Shown here: positions 28,737 through 37,976 of the stretch, piece by piece
Numbering within the stretch: position 1 is the first letter of the stretch
Layout: the number at the start of each line of letters is the position of its first letter
Assembly: GCF_031348265.1 (NCBI RefSeq)
Contig: NZ_CP133771.1
Span: 744,001-808,000 of the forward strand
From: Streptomyces collinus
Lineage (GTDB): Bacteria; Actinomycetota; Actinomycetes; Streptomycetales; Streptomycetaceae
DNA: 64,000 nucleotides
Direction: 5' to 3'
The notes under the pieces: model-generated
Told to the model about the DNA's origin: nothing
The model's input: only the letters and a program-made list of their open reading frames with translations
The model's database searches: none
Made by a program: the position numbers and the translations under genes

Positions 28737-29795
28737 TCACCTGACGTCGGGCGGTGCATCGGGGTCCTGGCGGGCAGGCAGTTCGGTGGTGCCACCCTGG
28801 GGCGAGCTCTCGGGCCTGCCGGGCTCGGCGGGCTGAGCGGAATGCGTGCCGTCTGCATCGCCGAGCGGTGGTCGCAGCATGCTGAGCGCGACGGAGACGG
28901 CCAGGACGGTGGCGATGACGGCGAGGCTGATGGGCGAGGGTATTTCGGGAACGGCGGTGCTGATCGTCTCGTGGGTGGCCTGGAGGATGAGCTTGACGCC
29001 GATGAAGGCGAGGATGACCGCCAGGCCCGTGCTGAGGTAGTGGAACCGGTCGAGCAGCCGCGCCAGCATGAAGTACAGGGCGCGGAGGCCGAGGATGGCG
29101 AAGGCGTTGCTGGTGTAGACGATGAAGGCGTCGCTGCTGACGGCCAGCACGGCCGGCACGCTGTCGACGGCGAAGACGAGGTCGGCGGCCTCGATCGCGG
29201 CTACGACGGCCAGGAGCGGGGTGGCGACCCGCCGCCCGGCCTCCTTGACGAAGAAGTGCGGCCCGGCGTACTCGTCCCGCACCGGGACGACCTTGCGGAG
29301 CAGTCGCACGGCCAGGCTCTTGCCGGGGTCGAAGCTCTCCTCCTCGCCCTTGAGGATCTTGTAGGTGCTCCAGAAGAGGATGGCGGCGAAGACGAACAGC
29401 ACGGCTGTGAAGCGGCTGACCACCGCCACGCCCGCGCCCAGGAAGACGCCGCGGAAGACGAGAGCGCCCAGGACGCCGAGAAACAGCACGCGGTGCTGGT
29501 AGGCGCGCGGCACCTGGAAGTAGCCGAAGATCAGCGCGAAGACGAAGAGGTTGTCGACGGACAGGCTCTTCTCCAGCAGCCAGGCGGTCGTGTACTCGAC
29601 CCCGGCCGTGGTGCCGACCACGAGATACACCACGACACCGAAGACGATCGCCAGTCCCACCCACACCCCGCTCCACGCGGCGGCCTCGCGGAAACCGATC
29701 ACATGAGCCTGCCGGTGCGCCAGCAGATCGACCGCCAGCGACACCAGCACGGTGACGGCGAACACCGCCCACAACCAGAACGGAACGTCATACAT
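28737..29795 (-). CDS. TerC/Alx-family integral membrane protein
   Basis: 352 residues with about nine membrane helices. The TerC signatures EKSLSVDNLFVFALIFGYF and AADLVFAVDSVPAVLAVSSD carry the paired acidic residues in membrane helices that characterise the family. Members are linked to manganese efflux, metal loading of exported proteins and tellurite resistance. The C-terminal 50 residues are a polar tail. GAGGGG lies about 9 nt before the ATG. No tellurite genes or manganese riboswitch could be recognised beside it. Confidence 0.92.
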   Translation of the reverse strand: MYDVPFWLWAVFAVTVLVSLAVDLLAHRQAHVIGFREAAAWSGVWVGLAIVFGVVVYLVVGTTAGVEYTTAWLLEKSLSVDNLFVFALIFGYFQVPRAYQHRVLFLGVLGALVFRGVFLGAGVAVVSRFTAVLFVFAAILFWSTYKILKGEEESFDPGKSLAVRLLRKVVPVRDEYAGPHFFVKEAGRRVATPLLAVVAAIEAADLVFAVDSVPAVLAVSSDAFIVYTSNAFAILGLRALYFMLARLLDRFHYLSTGLAVILAFIGVKLILQATHETISTAVPEIPSPISLAVIATVLAVSVALSMLRPPLGDADGTHSAQPAEPGRPESSPQGGTTELPARQDPDAPPDVR

Positions 29796-30100
29796 GGGCC
29801 CGGCCCCTCGGACGCGCTCGGGCAGTCTCCCTTCGAGTCTGGGCCACGCCTCACCGGTTGTCGCCCAGTGCGGATGCGCGGCCAGAGGGCCCCGGCCGCA
29901 TGACGTGGTACACGTGGCGTCGTGATCACTGGGGTGGAGTGGGCAGCGTTCATTCCGTCGGCGGCGTTGCCGGCCGCCACACCTGAGGCGAACCAGTTAC
30001 TGAGGCTGCGCAATGGATTGCGGCACGGCCTTGTCCTGCCGTCAGTGCGTCGCTGGGGCTTTTCACGCCCGCATAGCCGGGCCCTGCCCGCACGGAGAAG
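29796..30100. other. intergenic region upstream of terC-like gene
   Basis: About 300 bp. I looked for a yybP-ykoY manganese riboswitch in the minus-strand leader and did not find its conserved elements. The right half is probably decayed sequence belonging to the siderophore-locus remnant. Confidence 0.35.
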
Positions 30101-30673
30101 CTCGGCATCGGTTGCGTCGTCCTGGGGCTCGGGGTGGGCGCGGTGCTCGCCTCGATCACCAGCCTGCTGCTGGTCCGTGCGCCGATCGATGCCGCGAACG
30201 CCGCGTTCCCGTGGGCGGTCGGCAGCCTCAACGCACGTCCCGCCACGCCGGTGACCCTGCTCGGTTACGGCCTCGCCGGGTGCCTGCCGCTCGCCCTGCT
30301 GGCAGGACGGCGGCTCACCGTGCCGCGCCTGAGCGACTCGGTGGCGGCCGGACTCGGAGTGCGGGTGCGGGCGGTACGGCTCGGCGCGCTCGCGGTCGCG
30401 GTCGTGTGCGCCGGGCTCGCGGTCGCCGTCGGCGGACCGCTGGGCATGGCCGCCCTGCTCGCCCCCGAAGCCGCCCGCCGCATCTGCGGTCCGCACGGCG
30501 TTCCCGTCCTCGGCAGCGCACTGGCCGGAGCGACGCTCGTCCTCCTCGCCGACACCGCCGGACGCACGTTTCGCCGCACCCGTCGAAGTCCCGGCCGGCC
30601 TCGTCACGGCCGTCATCGGCGGCCCCTACCTGCTCTGGCTCCTGCTCGCATCGCGCCCCCGGAGGCTGCCATG
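30101..30673 (+). pseudogene. FecCD-type siderophore ABC permease, 5'-truncated and frameshifted
   Basis: The sequence encodes LGIGCVVLGLGVGAVLASIT, PWAVGSLNAR, AAGLGVRVRAVRLGALA and GGPLGMAALLAPEAARRI, typical of the last two-thirds of FecCD permeases. After LLADTAGRT the homologous end (APVEVPAGLVTAVIGGPYLLWLLLA) continues in another frame to a stop at 30671-30673. The first helices are missing. Confidence 0.75.
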
Positions 30674-30825
30674 ACCCGCCCCGCCACGACTCCGTCCCCG
30701 GATGCCGCGACGACCCTGCCCCTGCCTCTGCCCGCCACGCCCTCACTACCGACCTCTGCGCAGGCGGCCGTCACTCCGCCCGGGCGACACCCACGACGCC
30801 CTCGGGGAACGGCGCCGCTGGCCGC

Positions 30826-31137
30826 ATGCCGGAGACCTCGGCGACCGCGGCCACCCCGTCGGCCGTACTACGCGCCGACGACCTCACCCTCGCCCACGGA
30901 CAGGCGATCGCCGTGAACACCGTCGGGCTCGCTCTCCCACCCGGCCGCCTGACCGCCGTCGTCGGACCGAACGGCTGTGGGAAGAGCACGCTCCTGGCCG
31001 GGTTGAGCCGACTGCACCGGCCCGCGGGCGGCGCGGTACTGCTCGACGGCCGGGACCTGGCGCGGCTGCCCGCCCGGGAGGCCGCCCGCCGTATCGGCCT
31101 GCTCCCCCAGTCGGCCCTTGCCCCGGACGGACTGACA
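30826..31137 (+). pseudogene. FecE/FepC-type siderophore ABC ATPase, N-terminal fragment
   Basis: Starting MPETSATAATPSAVLRADDL, it keeps Walker A (GPNGCGKSTLL) and the Q-loop (GLLPQSALAPDGLT) but stops matching there, so the signature, Walker B and the rest are lost. It follows the truncated permease on the same strand, as in intact siderophore importers. The break joins it to a DUF2218 fragment. Confidence 0.75.
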
Positions 31138-31159
31138 GCTCGCAGGCGGTTCCTGTGCC

Positions 31160-31303
31160 ATGACGTACGAGGACACGACCCTGCGCCTCGCCTCCACCGG
31201 TCCGGACGAGGAGGCCCTGTCCCATGTCCGGCACGTCATCGCCGTGCACCTCGAACGATTCGCCGCCGCCGAAGGACTCCGGGTCGTCTGGGACCGTGCT
31301 TGA
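31160..31303 (+). pseudogene. C-terminal fragment of a DUF2218 protein
   Basis: 48 codons encode LRLASTGPDEEALSHVRHVI and HLERFAAAEGLRVVW before a stop. This resembles the end of DUF2218 proteins, which commonly accompany siderophore uptake genes in actinobacteria. The ATG may be incidental. It supports the view that a siderophore locus collapsed here by deletion. Confidence 0.6.
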
Positions 31304-31325
31304 CCAGGCACACGCCGGCAGTCAT

Positions 31326-31946
31326 TCACGTTCGAGGTGCCAGGGCCGCTTCGGCCCGGGCCAGGGCCACGTTCAGTACGACCAGCAGCGCGTCGCGGAC
31401 CGAGCCCGTCTTCCGTGCGTCGAAGACGATCAGCGGAACGTGCTCGGCGATGTCCAGTGCCCACCGCACCTCGTCGAGGTCGTGCTCGACCTGCCCGTCG
31501 AAGGCGTTGACGGCGACCGCGAAGGGGACGTCCTTGTGCTCGAAGTAGTCCACCGCCGCGTAGCAGTCGTCCAGTCGGCGCGTGTCCACGATCACCAGAC
31601 CGCCGAGGGCGCCCTCCACCAGGTCGTCCCACATGAAGCCGAACCGGTCCTGGCCCGGGGTGCCGAACAGGTACAGCTTGAGCGTCGGGTCGATGGTGAT
31701 GCAGCCGAAGTCCATGGCGACCGTGGTGGTGGTCTTGCCCGGAGTGTGCGTGAGATCGTCCACTCCTGCCGCGACCTCGGTGATCGCGGCCTCCGTGGTG
31801 AGCGGCCGTATCTCGGAGATCGAACCCACGGTCGTCGTCTTGCCGACGCCGAAGCCGCCGGCTATGACCAGTTTGACCGGCGTCGGCGGCTGTTCAACTG
31901 GTGTCACGGAGTGTCCCCCGTGAGTCGGGGACGGCACGAAGACCAT
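31326..31946 (-). CDS. cvnD: conservon GTPase CvnD
   Basis: 206 residues. The P-loop is GGFGVGKTT, with switch-like FGTPGQDRFGFMW and a guanine-specificity-like VNAFDG in place of NKxD, as is usual for the CvnD/MglA-like group. The ATG at 31946 has GAAGGG 7 nt upstream and overlaps the cvnC end by about 50 nt. A GTG at 31907 is an alternative start. Last gene of the conservon. Confidence 0.92.
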   Translation of the reverse strand: MVFVPSPTHGGHSVTPVEQPPTPVKLVIAGGFGVGKTTTVGSISEIRPLTTEAAITEVAAGVDDLTHTPGKTTTTVAMDFGCITIDPTLKLYLFGTPGQDRFGFMWDDLVEGALGGLVIVDTRRLDDCYAAVDYFEHKDVPFAVAVNAFDGQVEHDLDEVRWALDIAEHVPLIVFDARKTGSVRDALLVVLNVALARAEAALAPRT

Positions 31947-32337
31947 CGATAACCCTTCGCAGTACGGAGAGATCCTGGGCGGTTCCGGCGTTCGGCCGGT
32001 GGACCGCCAGATGCCCTGCGGCACGCAGGTCCTCGGCCAGCACGCGGACCACGTTGAGGTGCAGTCGCAGCCCGGCGGCCAGTTCCGCCACCGACTGCGG
32101 CCGTCGGCAGGCCGCGATGATGTCGTGATGTTCGAAGGTGAGCGAGTGCAGGACGGCGAGCCCCGCCGAGGTCGACACCAGCTGGGTCTCGACCGGGATC
32201 GGCAACGCCGCGCCGCCCCCCGACACCCGGCCTGCGGTCAGCAGGAACGGCCGGATCGCGGGGGCGCGGCCGCCGGCCGGGTCCGGTGAGCCCCCGGCGT
32301 GCCCCGCTGCGTCGGGTGGTAGTCCGCCGACGGCCAT
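31894..32337 (-). CDS. cvnC: conservon DUF742 protein CvnC
   Basis: 147 residues. After a Gly/Pro-rich N-terminus, IRPFLLTAGR, HHDIIAACRRPQSVAELAAGL and LNVVRVLAEDL show the DUF742 winged-helix-like domain found only in conservons. AAGGGA precedes the ATG by 5 nt; a GTG one codon upstream is possible. Proposed in the literature to act with the kinase-like CvnA and GTPase CvnD in a membrane-associated switch. Confidence 0.9.
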   Translation of the reverse strand: MAVGGLPPDAAGHAGGSPDPAGGRAPAIRPFLLTAGRVSGGGAALPIPVETQLVSTSAGLAVLHSLTFEHHDIIAACRRPQSVAELAAGLRLHLNVVRVLAEDLRAAGHLAVHRPNAGTAQDLSVLRRVIDGLRAVPDSRGTLRDTS

Positions 32338-32406
32338 CACGATCCCTTTCCGAAGTGTCTGTGTCCGTGCCCCGGCTGCCTGTATCCGTGCCCCGGCGGG
32401 GGACGG

Positions 32407-32883
32407 TCAGCCGGCCGGGGCCGCACCGACACTGTTCTTGAGCTCCAGCACCAGCTGGGGGGTGAGCGCGGCCCCGGCCCGGTTGGCGAAGAGAGTCATC
32501 TCGTAGGCGATGTTGCCGAGCTTCGCCTCCTTGGAGGTCACCACTCCCAGGACGGCGCCGCAGCCGATGGCCGACACCAGCACATGGCCGCCCTCCAGAT
32601 CGATGATGACCTTGTTGAGGCTGCCGAGCCCGTAGTTGCCGGAGGCGCCCGCGGCGAGACTCGTCAGGCCGGACACGATCGCGGCGAGCCGCTCGGAGTC
32701 GGCGTGCTCACGCAGCTGGGAGACCGCGATCAGCAGGCCGTCGGACGACACGGCGATGGCGTCGACCACACCGGCGGTCTCCGTGGCGAACCGGTCGAGC
32801 AGCCAGGTGAAATCGGCTGCGGCGGCTCGCAGATCGGTGGGTTCGGGCCGCTCGGAACTGCTGTCAGCTGTCGACGTGGTCAC
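32407..32883 (-). CDS. cvnB: conservon roadblock/LC7 protein CvnB
   Basis: 158 residues from a GTG that overlaps the cvnA stop by 20 nt. FTWLLDRFATETAGVVDAIAVSSDGLLIA and SLNKVIIDLEGGHVLVSAIG (quoted in parts) are the roadblock/LC7 fold. Such proteins control nucleotide exchange or hydrolysis on the small GTPase, here CvnD. Confidence 0.93.
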   Translation of the reverse strand: MTTSTADSSSERPEPTDLRAAAADFTWLLDRFATETAGVVDAIAVSSDGLLIAVSQLREHADSERLAAIVSGLTSLAAGASGNYGLGSLNKVIIDLEGGHVLVSAIGCGAVLGVVTSKEAKLGNIAYEMTLFANRAGAALTPQLVLELKNSVGAAPAG

Positions 32884-35437
32884 TGCCGGACTCCTTCTGG
32901 GATTGCCGATGGTGCGATGGTGCTGGTTCCCTCCGGGCATGAGCACTGTCCTGCTCCGCCCTGCGTACGGCTGCCTCGAACTCGTCGAGCTCCGTGCGGA
33001 CGGCCTCGGCGTCGGCGGGCTGCCGCACCTGCGGCGCCCCCCGGTCCGCCCGCGGAGAGGTCCTGGCGAGCGTCGCGCCCCGTACCCGCCGCCGCAGGGG
33101 CCGTGAGTCGTCTGCGGCACGCTGTTCGCCCGAGGTTGGCGACCGCTCCCCGTCGGCGTCCTCGACGGCCCGTTCCGCGACGGCCGGTCCTGCGGCGGTG
33201 CGCGCCGGGCGGCGCCGGGGAAGCGCGTCGTGCGACGAGGGGGCCGCCGACGGCTCGGTGACACCGGTGCCGGAGACCGGTACGCGCGACGGCGCGGGCG
33301 CGGCGGTCTCCTGCCCGGACCTCACCGGGAACGCCGCCACGGCCCCGATCAGGCCCGTGTCCACGGGCTGCTCGGCGTCCGCGGGCTGCTTGACGTCCAC
33401 GGACTGCCTGACGACCACGGGCTGCCCGGCGTTTTCGGGGCCCTCGGGACCCATGGCCAGCAGGAGCGAGGCGGGGATCCAGACGGTTGCGGTGACCCCG
33501 CCGCCCGGCGTGCGGCTCAGGGACACGCGCACGCCCCACCGCCGGGCAAGACTGCCGACCGCGAAGAGGCCGAGCACCCTGGTCGGCACGAGGTCGAGCC
33601 GTTCCCGGCGCACGAGCCGGGCGTTCTCCTCGGCGAGGCGCTCCGCGCTCATGCCGAGGCCGTGGTCGATGACCTCGATCAGCGCCCCGCCGTCCTCGGT
33701 GACGTCGGTCCCGGGGCGGACGGCCACTTCGACGGGCGTATGGGAGGGCGAGAACGCGACCGCGTTCTCCAGCAGTTCGGCGAGCATCAGCGTCAGGTCA
33801 CCGACGATGTCGGGCGCGACCGTGACCTCCGTCTCGGCCCGCAGGGACACCCGCTGGTAGCCCTCGATCTGGCCGAGCGACGCCCTGATGACGTTGGCCA
33901 GGGGGGTCGGCCGGGCCTCCGCGCCGGTCTCCCTGATTCCGGCGAGCAGCATCAGGCTGTCGGCGTTGCGCTGGAGGCGTACGGCGATGTGGTCGATGCT
34001 GTACAGCCGTTCCAGCAGTTCGGGGTCGGTCTCCTCGCGTTCGACGGCGTCGATCAGCATGAGCTGACGAGTCGTCAGGTTGCTCACCCGGCGACCGACG
34101 TTGCCGAACATCTCGGCGACGTTGCGCCGGCTGAGCACCTGCCGCTCCAGCAACTGGGCGGCGGTGACCTGAACCTGGTTGAACGCCTCGGCCAGTTCGC
34201 CGATCTCGTCACGGACCGGGACCGGGATCGACCTCGGTCGCAGGGGGGTGCTGTCGTCGGACTCGTCGTCGGAGACCCGGGCGAGTTCCTCGCCCGCCAC
34301 GTCGACGACCTCCTGGGCGGAGCGGGTCAGGGCTTCCAGGGGGCGCACGACCGAACGCCGGATCAGGACGCACAAGGTCAGCCAGGCGGCGAAGCCGAGC
34401 AGGGTCAGACCGAGCAGGTAGACGGCGTTCCGCAAGGCATCCGCGGAGACGGCGTCGGCCCGGGCGGCGGTCTGCTCGATCAGCGACCTGGTGATGCCGA
34501 GCCGGGCTTCGGACTGCCGGGTCCCATCGGCGATCGCCTTGCGCAGCTGCTTCGGCGTCTGGCCCTGCAGGGCCCCGGGATCGATCTGCAGCTCCGCGAA
34601 CCGGGCTTCGACACCGTACTGTTCGGCACTGCGCCGCATACCGTCCATGCGCAGGACCTGCGCCGGTGCGGCGATGCGCTCGAACCGGTCCAGCTGATGG
34701 TCGTAGAGCTTGCGGGCGCCGACCGCCCGGCTGTACTCGGTGAGGGCGTTGGCGTCCCTGGTCTGGGCGGAGAACACGGCGCTCTCAAAGGCCGCATGGG
34801 ACGCGTCGGCGCGCAGCACCGTGTCCAGGATCGTCATGACCGAGGACGACGTGGTGCCGGAGTAGCGCCCCAGGCCGATGCCGTCGATCAGGTACTCGAC
34901 CGCGGAGGCGTACGCCGGGTCGATGTTGGCGGCGGGGACATAGCCCCGTTCGAGCTTTTCGCGCAGGACACCGAGGCCGCGAATGAAGTCGAGCGCCTGC
35001 GCCTCCTCATGCGGCAGGCCGGAGGCGAACGCCGAACGCACGGCGGCAGCTTGCGCGTCGGTGCTGCGCTGCGCCCGTCGGTAGTCGGAGGTCGGCGGCA
35101 GTGGGGCTCCGGGGCGGGCCGAGTCGTACTGCACGGAGAGCAGAAGCGCCTGCCGGTGTTCGGCCTGTACGTCGTTGATGAGCCGCGCGACCTGTTCACT
35201 GTCGCGCACCAGGTCCGCGATCCGGTCGGCGTCCCGCGCCTGCTGTACCTGGCCGTAGGCGCCGACGCCGAGCAGCACGCCGACGACCGCGATGGGCGCG
35301 ATCACCAGGACGTTGAGCTTGCGCCGGAAGGGCCACCGGTCGAGAAGGGTCGCCGCCCTGCGGCGAAACCGCGGAGTCCGGCGGGCATGCCTGGGCGGGT
35401 CCGGCGCGTGCGGCGGGTTCCCAGTGGTGGCGGACAC
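32864..35437 (-). CDS. cvnA: conservon sensor histidine-kinase-like protein CvnA
   Basis: 857 residues from a GTG with a near-perfect AAGGAGG 5 nt upstream. A membrane helix near residue 40-60, an extracytoplasmic nitrate/nitrite-sensing-like helical domain (to about 320), a second helix, a HAMP-like linker and a HATPase follow. The ATPase N-box is ELLENAVAFSPSH and the G1 box DHGLGMS. The dimerisation region lacks a clear phosphoacceptor His in the usual context, as in other CvnA proteins. The last 180 residues are Pro/Ala/Glu-rich and probably disordered. Confidence 0.92.
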   Translation of the reverse strand: MSATTGNPPHAPDPPRHARRTPRFRRRAATLLDRWPFRRKLNVLVIAPIAVVGVLLGVGAYGQVQQARDADRIADLVRDSEQVARLINDVQAEHRQALLLSVQYDSARPGAPLPPTSDYRRAQRSTDAQAAAVRSAFASGLPHEEAQALDFIRGLGVLREKLERGYVPAANIDPAYASAVEYLIDGIGLGRYSGTTSSSVMTILDTVLRADASHAAFESAVFSAQTRDANALTEYSRAVGARKLYDHQLDRFERIAAPAQVLRMDGMRRSAEQYGVEARFAELQIDPGALQGQTPKQLRKAIADGTRQSEARLGITRSLIEQTAARADAVSADALRNAVYLLGLTLLGFAAWLTLCVLIRRSVVRPLEALTRSAQEVVDVAGEELARVSDDESDDSTPLRPRSIPVPVRDEIGELAEAFNQVQVTAAQLLERQVLSRRNVAEMFGNVGRRVSNLTTRQLMLIDAVEREETDPELLERLYSIDHIAVRLQRNADSLMLLAGIRETGAEARPTPLANVIRASLGQIEGYQRVSLRAETEVTVAPDIVGDLTLMLAELLENAVAFSPSHTPVEVAVRPGTDVTEDGGALIEVIDHGLGMSAERLAEENARLVRRERLDLVPTRVLGLFAVGSLARRWGVRVSLSRTPGGGVTATVWIPASLLLAMGPEGPENAGQPVVVRQSVDVKQPADAEQPVDTGLIGAVAAFPVRSGQETAAPAPSRVPVSGTGVTEPSAAPSSHDALPRRRPARTAAGPAVAERAVEDADGERSPTSGEQRAADDSRPLRRRVRGATLARTSPRADRGAPQVRQPADAEAVRTELDEFEAAVRRAEQDSAHARREPAPSHHRQSQKESGSDHVDS

Positions 35438-35586
35438 CCGGGCCTCCTTCGGTGTGGTGCTGAGCGGTGACGGGGATGCCGTGCTCACGGACCGCCGACC
35501 GGCCGGCACCGGACGTGACATTTTCGCGGCCTTCGTCGCTGATAGGAGCGAAGGGATCGCGCCAAGTGTCCGGAACCAACTGGGCG

Positions 35587-35615
35587 AGAGTACCGCTTTT
35601 ACCATGACATGACAA
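35587..35615 (-). promoter_or_regulatory. predicted promoter of the conservon
   Basis: On the minus strand TTGTCA (35610-35615) and TACTCT (35587-35592) are separated by exactly 17 bp. The pair lies in a short AT-rich island about 150 nt upstream of the cvnA GTG, which would give a leader of roughly 140 nt. Confidence 0.55.
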
Positions 35616-35957
35616 AGTTTGGGCCATAAAGAATCGATGACGGAATATTTGCGAAGTATCTCCCCAGTGCAATGCTTCGCCCGGTGAGGCGCCCGCCGTA
35701 CGGCACACCGCTGATCGATCCAGGGTGCTCAGTGCGGACGTCGGCGCGGGCCGACCAGTCGAACGCGCCCCTCGGCCCGGGAACGCGCTGCCGCCCTGCG
35801 CCACCCGGGCCACCGCCGGGCATCGCCACCCGCGGGACTCGGGGTCCCCTCCTCCCGTCGCCGGTCTGATCCTCACGACCGTGGCCACCCGCGGGAATCG
35901 CCGCCGACCCACGCTCCCCCCCAAGCCCTGCCCTGCCTCGAACGTGTTGGAGACCCC
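35616..35957. other. intergenic region between conservon and binding-protein gene
   Basis: About 340 bp, AT-rich next to the conservon promoter and then GC-rich. No gene is supported. The right end carries GGAG about 5 nt before the GTG of the binding protein. Confidence 0.4.
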
Positions 35958-37118
35958 GTGCACCCCACCCGCAAGGCGGCCGTGACGGCCACAGCTCTCC
36001 TGGCCTCGGCCGCCATCACCCTCACCACCGGCTGCGAGAGCGCTTCCACCGCCGGCGGATCCGTCGCCGCCTCCCCCAACGGCTCGTCCAGCCCCGGATG
36101 CCCCACCGCTTTCGCCGAGGCCAAGCGGGCCGTCAAGACGGCCGAGGACGTCAACGCCCCCTGGTCGGGGCCGACCAGTGGGCCCCGAGCCGTCCCCGGC
36201 AAGACCATCGTCTACATCGCCCAGACGCTGACCAATCCCGGCGCGGCGGGCGTCGCCAAGGGCGTCCAGGAAGCCGCCGGCATCATCGACTGGCGCGTCC
36301 GCACCCTCGACGGCCAGGGCACGCCCGCCGGAATCAAGGCCGCCTTCGCCGAGGCCCTGGCCCTCGAACCCGACGGCATCGTCATCGGCGGTTTCGATCC
36401 CACCTCCGTCGCCGCACAGGTCGAGCAGGCGAACGCGGACGGCATCCCGCTGATCGGCTGGCACGCCGTCGCCGCTCCCGGCCCCAGCAGGAATCCGAAG
36501 CTGTTCAGCAACATCACCACCAGGGTCGAGGAAGTCGCGAAGATCAGCGCCGACTGGATCATCGCCCGGTCCAATGGCCGCGCGGGCGTCGTCCTGTTCA
36601 CCGACGCCACGATCCCCTTCGCCAAGCGAAAGTCGGATCTGATCAAGAAGAAGCTCGCCACCTGCTCCGGCGTCAGACTGCTGAGCTACGAGAACGTGCC
36701 CATCCCCCGGGCGGGCAGCCTCACCACCAAGAGGGTCTCCTCCCTGGCCTCCCGCTTCGGCGACAGGTGGACCCATTCCGCCGCCATCAACGACCTGTAC
36801 TTCGACCACGCGGCCCCCGCCCTGCGTGCTGCGGGCAGGCAGGGCGACGGTGCCCCGCTCAACATCGGGGCCGGTGACGGTGATCCCTCGGCCTTCCAGC
36901 GCATCAATAGCAAGGATTTCCAGGCCGCCACCGTGCCGGAACCGCTGTCCGAACAGGGCTGGCAGATCATCGACGAGTTCAACCGTTCCTTCGCCGGCAA
37001 GCCGGCCAGCGGATACGTCGCCCCCGTCCACGTCACCACCGCCGCCACCAGCGGCGGCGCACTGTCCTGGGACTCGGAGGGCTACCGCGAGGCGTACCGC
37101 AGGATCTGGGACAAGTAG
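35958..37118 (+). CDS. orphan sugar-type (Peripla_BP_4) substrate-binding lipoprotein
   Basis: 386 residues from GTG. The N-terminus has basic residues, a hydrophobic stretch and a lipobox (TLTTGC). The mature protein follows the ribose/xylose-binding type-1 periplasmic fold, with TLDGQGTPAGIKAAFAEAL and PDGIVIGGFDPTSVAAQVE (quoted in parts) and a C-terminal GYREAYRRIW. No ATPase or permease is adjacent, so it is an orphan: it may serve a remote importer or act as a sensor lipoprotein, for instance for the nearby conservon. Confidence 0.85.
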   Translation: MHPTRKAAVTATALLASAAITLTTGCESASTAGGSVAASPNGSSSPGCPTAFAEAKRAVKTAEDVNAPWSGPTSGPRAVPGKTIVYIAQTLTNPGAAGVAKGVQEAAGIIDWRVRTLDGQGTPAGIKAAFAEALALEPDGIVIGGFDPTSVAAQVEQANADGIPLIGWHAVAAPGPSRNPKLFSNITTRVEEVAKISADWIIARSNGRAGVVLFTDATIPFAKRKSDLIKKKLATCSGVRLLSYENVPIPRAGSLTTKRVSSLASRFGDRWTHSAAINDLYFDHAAPALRAAGRQGDGAPLNIGAGDGDPSAFQRINSKDFQAATVPEPLSEQGWQIIDEFNRSFAGKPASGYVAPVHVTTAATSGGALSWDSEGYREAYRRIWDK

Positions 37119-37218
37119 ACACCGTCCCTCTGTACGCCCGTCGGCAGGGTGCGCGGCCGAAGGGTGCTCGCTGAGCCGGTACCGAATGCGCATGGTGGTG
37201 CGCCCGGTGCGCCGCCGG

Positions 37219-37902
37219 TCATTCCAAGCGGCTCAGCAGGACCTGTGACTCATCCCGGGCGGCGGCCACCTCCGACTCGCCGAGCCCGCACAGCCGCAGG
37301 CACGCCGACGCGATGACCTCCGTATCGGCCGCTTCCGGCTCACGGGAACGCCGTATCTGGATGACGACCTCCACCAACTGGATCAGCAGTTCGCCGAGCC
37401 GCTCGGCGGGCAGGGAGCGGGCGACACCCTCGGCTGCCGCCAGGGCGCCGAGGGTGCCGTAGCTCTCCTGCAGCCGGCCCCGCTCGGCGCGGAAGGCGTC
37501 GAACCGCTCGGTCCGTACCTCCGGGAGCAGATAGAGGGTGCCGATGTTGTACGGAGTGCGGCTGAGGGTGCGTACGTCCATCGCGGCCACCGCGTAGAGC
37601 GCCGCGGCCGGGGTCGCCAACTCGGGCACGAGCGCCTGGATCCGCTCCACCATCTGCAGACTGGGCCGCACGGAGGTGGCCAGCAGCTCGGCGAGGATCT
37701 CCTCCTTGGTGGCGAAGTGGTAGTAGAGCGAGGCCTGTCTGATGCCCACCCGCTCGGCGATCATCCGGGTGCTGGTACTGGCGATCCCGCGTTCGACGAA
37801 GAGCGCTCCGGCGGCGTCGAGGATCTGTTCCCGGGCCGAAGTGCCAGGGTCGGACGGCGGCGTGTGCCGGGGCCTGCCCTGGCGGGGACGCATGATCGAC
37901 AT
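37219..37902 (-). CDS. TetR-family regulator of the urea/guanidine operon
   Basis: 227 residues. EQILDAAGALFVERGIAST and RVGIRQASLYYHFATKEEILAEL (quoted in parts) form the TetR helix-turn-helix. It is the last gene of the minus-strand operon, about 75 nt after the allophanate hydrolase stop. The perfect palindrome upstream of the first operon gene is its likely operator. The ligand may be guanidine, urea or a pathway intermediate. An upstream extension of the frame (26 codons) lacks homology. Confidence 0.9.
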   Translation of the reverse strand: MSIMRPRQGRPRHTPPSDPGTSAREQILDAAGALFVERGIASTSTRMIAERVGIRQASLYYHFATKEEILAELLATSVRPSLQMVERIQALVPELATPAAALYAVAAMDVRTLSRTPYNIGTLYLLPEVRTERFDAFRAERGRLQESYGTLGALAAAEGVARSLPAERLGELLIQLVEVVIQIRRSREPEAADTEVIASACLRLCGLGESEVAAARDESQVLLSRLE

Positions 37903-37976
37903 AACCCCATCCTGCCACCCCGGTCGCGGACCTCTGCCGTGCTCGGCAGCCGGAGCACGGCCCGCTCGCCCGACGG

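Noticed and set aside
29796..29922. yybP-ykoY manganese riboswitch before the terC-like gene
   Set aside because: The conserved GGGGAGUAG and CAUGAGACC-type elements are not visible.
29923..30100. possible transposase fragment left of the siderophore remnant
   Set aside because: A start resembling VITGVEWA was considered, but the following residues do not match IS4/IS5 transposases.
33230..35470. 746-codon plus-strand frame antisense to cvnA
   Set aside because: Gly/Asp/Val-rich shadow of a GC-rich gene; no ribosome-binding site or motif.
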